A stretch of DNA of 64,000 nt from Gnetum montanum (taxonomy: Eukaryota > Streptophyta > Gnetopsida > Gnetales > Gnetaceae), in contig MNCI01002682.1 in NCBI GenBank assembly GCA_015680685.1, positions 1,395,221-1,459,220 of the forward strand. The letters are read 5' to 3'. The notes beneath the pieces are model-generated. The model saw only the letters and a list, made by a program, of their open reading frames with translations, ran no database searches and was not told the origin of the DNA. The position numbers and the translations under genes were made by a program. Position 1 is the first letter of the stretch. Every line of letters starts with the position of its first letter. Of the stretch, positions 58,431 through 64,000 are shown one piece after another.

Positions 58431-61400
58431 ACGAAACAACAAGTGATGTAGAACTAGAAGGGACCAATAGCCAAAACAACCCCAGGAGTAGGCAGCCAAG
58501 ATCCATGCAACAAGACCTCTTCAAGAGGATCCCAAAGTGGAATCTATCCAACAAATTCCCAAAGTTACAAAAGAGCAATCCTCCTAGGATGAGGCACCAG
58601 GACCAAGATCAAACCTTGATGTTACTTTAATGAAGACCTACCTAAGTCAAATCGCATCCAAGGGGGTTCAGAAATCTATCCTTCAAGAGCTGAACTTTGG
58701 AACATTCTTGGAGATTGCTCCACCAAATGTCAAAACTCAACTTCAAAACTCTTCCATGTGGCCCATTATCACTTCCAACAGAGAGTGCTAAATGGGAGAG
58801 ACATATATTTTTTGGAGAAATAGGTAGCCTAATAACATAGTAAAGATCAAGGACATTACTATCTCTTACTCAGTGGAGGCCATCTCTCAGGCCCTTGGGT
58901 TACCTAAAATTTGGGTAACCTTGATGGAAATTCCAATGCAACTAGATCCAAGTGTGAAAACCGAATGGATCCAATGGTTCTATGGAGTTTACTTTAAGGA
59001 GTATGGTGCACTAACAATGGTAGAACAAGCATAATTCAAGATCGTAGCCTTTCACCTCAATCCGACGATGAGGCCAAGTAAGGTGATAGCCTTTTTTGCT
59101 TGTGCATGCATCGCTTTGAGTGAAAAATTCCTGGCCAACCTTCCACAACTAATCTATCTTAAGTACATAAGCACCTCAAGGAGAACAAATGTGGGAAGAA
59201 GGCACTCCCATTTCCATGCTTAATTAGAAAATTATGCAAAAGGGAAGTAATAGCCAACTATTGAAATGATATCCTTTGTCATGCTCCTATAATTTTTTGA
59301 ATGGAGATGATGAAAGATATGGTGCTTGCCAAGGTAGTTCAAGAAGAGGAGTAGCCACCACCACCACTCACTCATGAAATAATGTTGGAGATGCATGCTA
59401 CCATGGAGCACATGTAAAAGCTCCAAGAACAACTCTTGCAACAACAACAAGCTAGCCCAAGTGGTAACCCATCTGTCTATTGACTGGCCTTGAGCTATCT
59501 GAATAAGGTAACTTGTACAACAAGCTAGTTATAGGACATGGCACTAACTTTCTCTACCCAATGAATGTAAGCACCTATATGCTCAAATCCTAGTGCCAAA
59601 GAGGTAACCATATCCATTCCAAAATAGTATCAGTTCCCAAAAGTCTCTAGAACTTTCACTACCTTCTTGGTGCACTTCGAGGAGGGTGATGAGGTAACTA
59701 TCTTAATGATGTAGCATAAGGGTAGCAAACAATGATTGAGGTGGTGGTAGATAGAGTGGGTGAACCCTAGAATGTTCTTACAGCATCTGTGTTAGATAGT
59801 GTTATGCTCAAAGATGTGTAGACATCCACAGAATGGTTAGTGGGAGGTTTAGCGTAGCCGAGCATGAGGAGTTTCTGGAATGACTAGTGAAAAGCCAACA
59901 ACCAATTTTGAAGGTCTTTAACCTTCCAAATGACATCACTACTACTCAATCAACACTGTTGGAGGCAAGGGGTGATTGCATCATCACAAAGGCTCACTTA
60001 AAACAACTAGAGATGAGAATGAACACTTGGCTATGAAAGTTATAGAACTTAGAGCCTACCTTGTTGATCCCATAGTACTTAGTTAAGTAGTGGCTAGGGA
60101 TGAAGCTATTCAGTAGCTTTAATTCAAACTTCAAAGGGTAAGTACATAAAGAATTCAGTGATCTTTGGCCAATCCTTATCTAATGCCACCATCTACAACA
60201 TTTAGAAAGACTTGTTGGAGGTTCACCAAGTGAATGCAAACCTAACCAAGGATAATCATCACTTGCATATTATCAAGTTCCAAAAAGAGAAAATGGTTGA
60301 ATATATGAGATAGTAGTAGGAGTAGCTTTCCAAGATGATAATGGACCTAAGGAGGTTGGTAGCAAAGAATCATAATCTCTTAATGGAGGAGGCCTATGCC
60401 CTTCTCTAGAGGTCTATAATTGAAATTGTTGCCTAGAAAAATGAGGCCCTTAAATTCAAAAGGATCAAAAATCATTACAAGGACTAGGTCAACTTGTAGA
60501 AAGAGATCAATGAAAAAGAAATCAAACTAGTGAAGGCAAAGGTGAATGAGACCCCCCAGTAGCTCCAATAAGGATGTTACATATGGCAACCTATATTTGA
60601 TGGGCTAAATGAATACAACAAAGCTAAAATCTACCTCAAGAATTTGTAAATCAAGAAGGTGATTAAATACATGGAGCTCACCAACCTCCACTATGCAAGC
60701 ATGGCAATGCTAACTATTAGAAGGGTGAGGTTAGATTTAGAGAAGCAAGTGGCCAACCCATACCTATTATCTAAGGTTGAGTTCAAGCACAATAAAGAGA
60801 TAAAGTAGAAACTTGAAATAGTGAATGTTAAACTCAATGTTCACACATAGTGCTTCACTGATTAGAGATCCATAGCAGAGAACTGGTCCTGAAGGATGAA
60901 TGATTATCATGAGCCGCAAAACACTGTAGAGGTGTTTGATGTTGAATAGAAGAAATCTGTAGCCTAGTTCATCAATGTGAAGGAGTTGCTCCCTACAATG
61001 CCCTATCTATGGGATATTCCTATATCGACCCACATTAGTGATGCCACATGGACCATGTACAATGCTTGGAGTATGGAGGAGAAGATGAAATCATTACTAA
61101 ATGTTGTCTATCTTCCACTAATAATTGTAGCTACAGTTGGATAGCCACAACCACATCCTTAACCATAATGGTCGTGTGCATTGCAGAACGTCCACCACCG
61201 AGGACTATCTAATTTCTATCCCCATCTTCAAGCCGCTAGAGGAGTTGTGCTATCATTTTTATCATGGTGTTTAATTTTGTTATCATGAACATCAAATTTT
61301 GTAAAATTTTTTGATCCGTACACTTGGGGCAGAAATTTGTAGAGGTCACTACTCCTTCCATCTCTAACAATGAGGATGATGTTCCTACTCCCCTGAGGTA

Positions 61401-61560
61401 CTCTGTAGCAGTTGGACCTTTCCATACCTATGACTCTAGAATGGACTCTAATTCTAAGCCTAATGCACCACCAACTCATGTCCAAGGGGAGCATCATGTT
61501 CCCACATAGCCTAAGCATCATGGTCATATACTACCTAGGCATCATGTTTCACCTTTAGGT
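58431..61560 (+). pseudogene. Decayed env-like or accessory retroelement frame
   Basis: A long plus-strand stretch with protein-like codon structure and many in-frame TAG/TGA stops. Readable blocks: TLMKTYLSQIASKGVQKSIL, ELNFGTFLEIAPPNVKTQL, ITISYSVEAISQALGLPKIW, WIQWFYGVYFKEYGALTM, KVIAFFACACIALSEKFLA. A lysine/glutamate-rich region that could be coiled coil follows (60200-60850, with NEKEIKLVKAKVNE). Position after an Athila pol fits the env-like frame of that lineage. The polypurine-like motifs further right would also fit the 3' part of a Sirevirus (copia), which has an env-like frame too. The protein itself is not recognised. Confidence 0.4.
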
Positions 61561-62333
61561 AATGCTCTAAGATCCTTTGAGCAACAGGCCATAGAAAGCA
61601 TCTTTGGGACCACCACCCACCAGGTTCCTACTGATGTTACCTACCAAAGAAAGGAAGCTTTCTCATTTTCTCAACAAACTCCAGCTCAGACTAAGGTACC
61701 AACTTCATCACGATTTTAAGTAAAGCTTCATCCACAATGATGCCTTGTCCAATAGATAGAGTCCTTAGATGAGGATGAGTAGATTCAAGCAATCCTAACA
61801 CTAGCAATGATGATGATGAGTAGAAGACTTATTATCTATCTATAGTAGCACTTGAATCAAATTTTGATGATGTAATCGAGGTTAGTGGTTAGGATCCTTA
61901 GTTGTTCTCTTTTTGTCCTTTTTTTATGTTGAAAAAGGGGAAGAAATTTTGGATCTTTTACATTGATATTCACATATGTCTTCTTCATAGTTTATGCACA
62001 TATGTGATTTTTGTATATGATGTAGCAATTATATGGAAAATTCTATTGAAAAATGTATGGATAGTTGTATGAATACCTATATGATAAAGACCAATGGTGT
62101 TTCATTTGGTTATCTTTTGTGTAGTGCACTTCTTGAGATAGGTTTTACTTTTACATCATATTATTTTCGATATCTATGCCTTTGAACCACCTTGAACCTT
62201 AAAGCCCTTATCCTAGTTCCTACATGGCATTGAATTTTATATGTCTTAACATGTTAATATTATTTTTAGTATTTATTAATTTATCATCTCATCCATTTTC
62301 TTGAGTTTTTGACATCATCAAAAAGGAGGATAT
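61561..62333 (+). other. 3' non-coding region with two polypurine-type tracts
   Basis: gttgaaaaaggggaagaaat at 61929-61948 and catcatcaaaaaggaggat at 62313-62331. Paired tracts of this form precede the 3' LTR in many plant Ty1/copia elements, especially Sireviruses. The second directly abuts the LTR-like sequence at 62334. Confidence 0.55.
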
Positions 62334-63504
62334 TGTTGACCTTGTGATATGTTAAAACCTTAAGGAAAATGGAGAACAAGAATATTTGTATGGTTGTTGC
62401 ATGTATAGAACAAGAAAAATGTAGACCACAAGAACTTGTCAGACATGAATGAAGACTTAAGGGATGAGAGCTACAATGAGATGTCAAAGTGAAGTCTACA
62501 AGGACCTAAGAGAAAGTAAGGACAAAGATGAAGACTACAGAAAAATTAAGAAGTTCCCAAGATATAGGATGAGCCAAATCAACAAAAGGAAGCCTCAAGA
62601 AGCAAAACCCAAAAACTAAGAAAACATCTACATGAAGCAAAAAACATTTTGACTAAGACACAAATGAAGCAAAGAAGATGTCTAGCAAAAATAGTAGACA
62701 TATACTGTCCAGAGAAGACATCTACGTATAGACATCTCCTAGTAGACATTTCCATTATAAGAAAGACATATGTCCATAATGTAGGTTTGATGTGGAGAGA
62801 TGTCCAAATCTCAAAGAAGACATCTCTAGTGATTGTTAGATAGTTTTTGCATGAATTCCAAGGTGATTTTGGAAACATTAAGACTATAAGAAGACTTCAT
62901 TTTCTTAGGGAATGTGCAAGTGTGAAATGCAAACAAGTTTCAACACTAAGCAATCATTGTGCATATTACTCTATTGTATTTTTCTGCCTCATTGTACTAT
63001 CTTTTGTACTATTATAAGAGATGTGTTGCGTTATACCTCAAAGTGCAATGACCAGCAAATTACTTGCATCGTTTCCTTGTAATCCTTGTTTCTATTTTAT
63101 TGCCCTGTGGGGTTGATGTGCTTCTTGCAAGAAGGCATCATCCTTGAGCTTGTCAGGATCCTACGAGATTGAGTGTTGGTGTAGCACCACAATACTCCAG
63201 AGTGGAGCTTAATTTGTAAAGGTTGTGGGATCCTAAGAACCACATTCTAAGCTTGTTAAGATCTTGTAAGGTTGAGTGGATTCATGACATCAAATCACTT
63301 TGGAGTGAATCTTAGAGCTGTACAAGATGTGGTATCCTTCAAACCACATTTTGAGAGGAATAAAGTTTGTAGGTATGCAAGCGATGCTTTGAGTGTGGAC
63401 TACCCAAGTTGGGGAACCACATTAAAATTGGTTGTGTTCTTGGTAGCTAAAAATTTTAATTTGAGAAACTTATTCATCCCACCCTTCTAAGTTCAATGAT
63501 CCTA
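62334..63504 (+). repeat. Ty1/copia LTR
   Basis: Begins TGTTGACC right after a polypurine tract and ends near gatccta after ttattcatcccaccctt, a common copia LTR end. It holds repeated agacatct/agatgtct blocks (62680-62830) and two copies of a block with gatcctaNgagattgag/gatcttgtaaggttgag. No second copy is in the window, so the ends are approximate. Confidence 0.6.
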
Positions 63505-64000
63505 AGAATTGATTATGATGAAATCTTCTCCCCTGTGGTAAAATTAACATCCATTAGATCATTGCTATCAATAGCAGCAACTTATGATCTAGAAATTGAA
63601 CAAATAGATGTAAAAACTAATTTCCTCAATGATGATCTTGAAGAGGAAATATGCTTCAAACTAAAGGGTATGAAGTGAAATGTAAAGAGCATATGATATG
63701 TCAATTGCTACAATCATTGTATGGGCTCAAACAAGCACCAAGGATGTGGAATAAAAAATTTAATGAACACATGTTAAAGCTCAGCTTCTAGAAGTTAGAA
63801 AGACTCTTGCTTATATGTCAAAAATAAAAATAGAATACTTTAATTTTATTGCTATATTTTCATGACATGTTAATAGCAAGAAGTGACATGGATGAAATTA
63901 AGGAGCTGAAAGAACTTCTTTCTTCTCAATTTGAGATGAAAGATCTTGGTGCTGTTAAAAGAATTTTGGGCATGAAAATTAAAAGAAATAGAGGTGATAA
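63505..64000 (+). pseudogene. Ty1/copia reverse transcriptase, partial (runs off window)
   Basis: RIDYDEIFSPVVKLTSIRSL, LEIEQIDVKTNFLNDDLEEE, LLQSLYGLKQAPRMW, then after stops FHDMLIARSDMDEIKELKEL and QFEMKDLGAVKRILGMKIKR. This is the core of copia RT; the catalytic YVDD box reads YFHD. One frameshift at about 63670 and several stops. It is joined almost directly to the LTR-like sequence, so gag, protease and integrase are missing. Confidence 0.85.

Overview
The window is repeat-filled nuclear DNA from a plant with a large genome. I see no intact host gene, rRNA or tRNA. Almost everything is plant LTR retrotransposon in several generations of nesting, decayed by point mutation (mostly transitions) more than by removal. 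Old, deeply nested elements with divergent LTRs would suit a conifer or other gymnosperm, but the sequence does not prove the taxon. All elements here are degenerate.

Nesting order, worked out from junctions and target-site duplications (TSDs). Element A (Athila-type Ty3/gypsy, plus strand) is the oldest scaffold: LTR 2614-3452, tRNA-Asp-type primer-binding site, gag, and a protease cut at 5544. The protease resumes at 31004, followed by RT, RNase H and an integrase cut at 33334. The integrase resumes after 55360 and is followed by a 3' non-coding region. Element D (Tat-type, plus, 5545-30998, TSD ATTCA) sits in A's protease. Element E (Tat-type, plus, 33335-55360, 22 kb, TSD GGATG) sits in A's integrase. 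Inside D are B (8023-9982, Athila-type LTR plus a gag fragment), C (10150-17282, minus strand, complete gag-protease element without RT or integrase, TSD CCTAA) and a solo LTR F (24724-26060, TSD ATTAC/ATCAC). Left of A is an AT-rich 1.5-kb long-period tandem repeat. Right of A are an env-like or otherwise unassigned decayed coding block (58.4-61.6 kb) and a Ty1/copia LTR fused to a copia RT that runs off the window.

The most interesting feature is in the Tat elements. Both D and E carry an antisense gene between the gag-protease part and the RT part of pol. In E it reads on the minus strand from a TATAAATA box (47650-47643) through an ATG at 47490 to a stop at 43195. It has seven inferred exons, and I can place five introns whose splice sites keep or nearly keep a roughly 1,050-residue frame. 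D carries a homologous, truncated copy that conserves the 3' splice site of intron 1. The gene lies where Ogre/Tat elements are known to have a sense-strand intron between protease and RT, and both elements show a pyrimidine-rich AG just before the RT part. Around it are element-specific tandem arrays: about 190-bp units over nearly 5 kb in D, and 33-bp and roughly 34-bp units in E. A palindromic GCTACGCTA/TAGCGTAGC motif recurs in E's LTRs, in the antisense gene's introns and just upstream of its TATA box.

Two assembly defects matter: a 438-base N gap at 35676-36113 and one N at 30700 in a poly-C tract.
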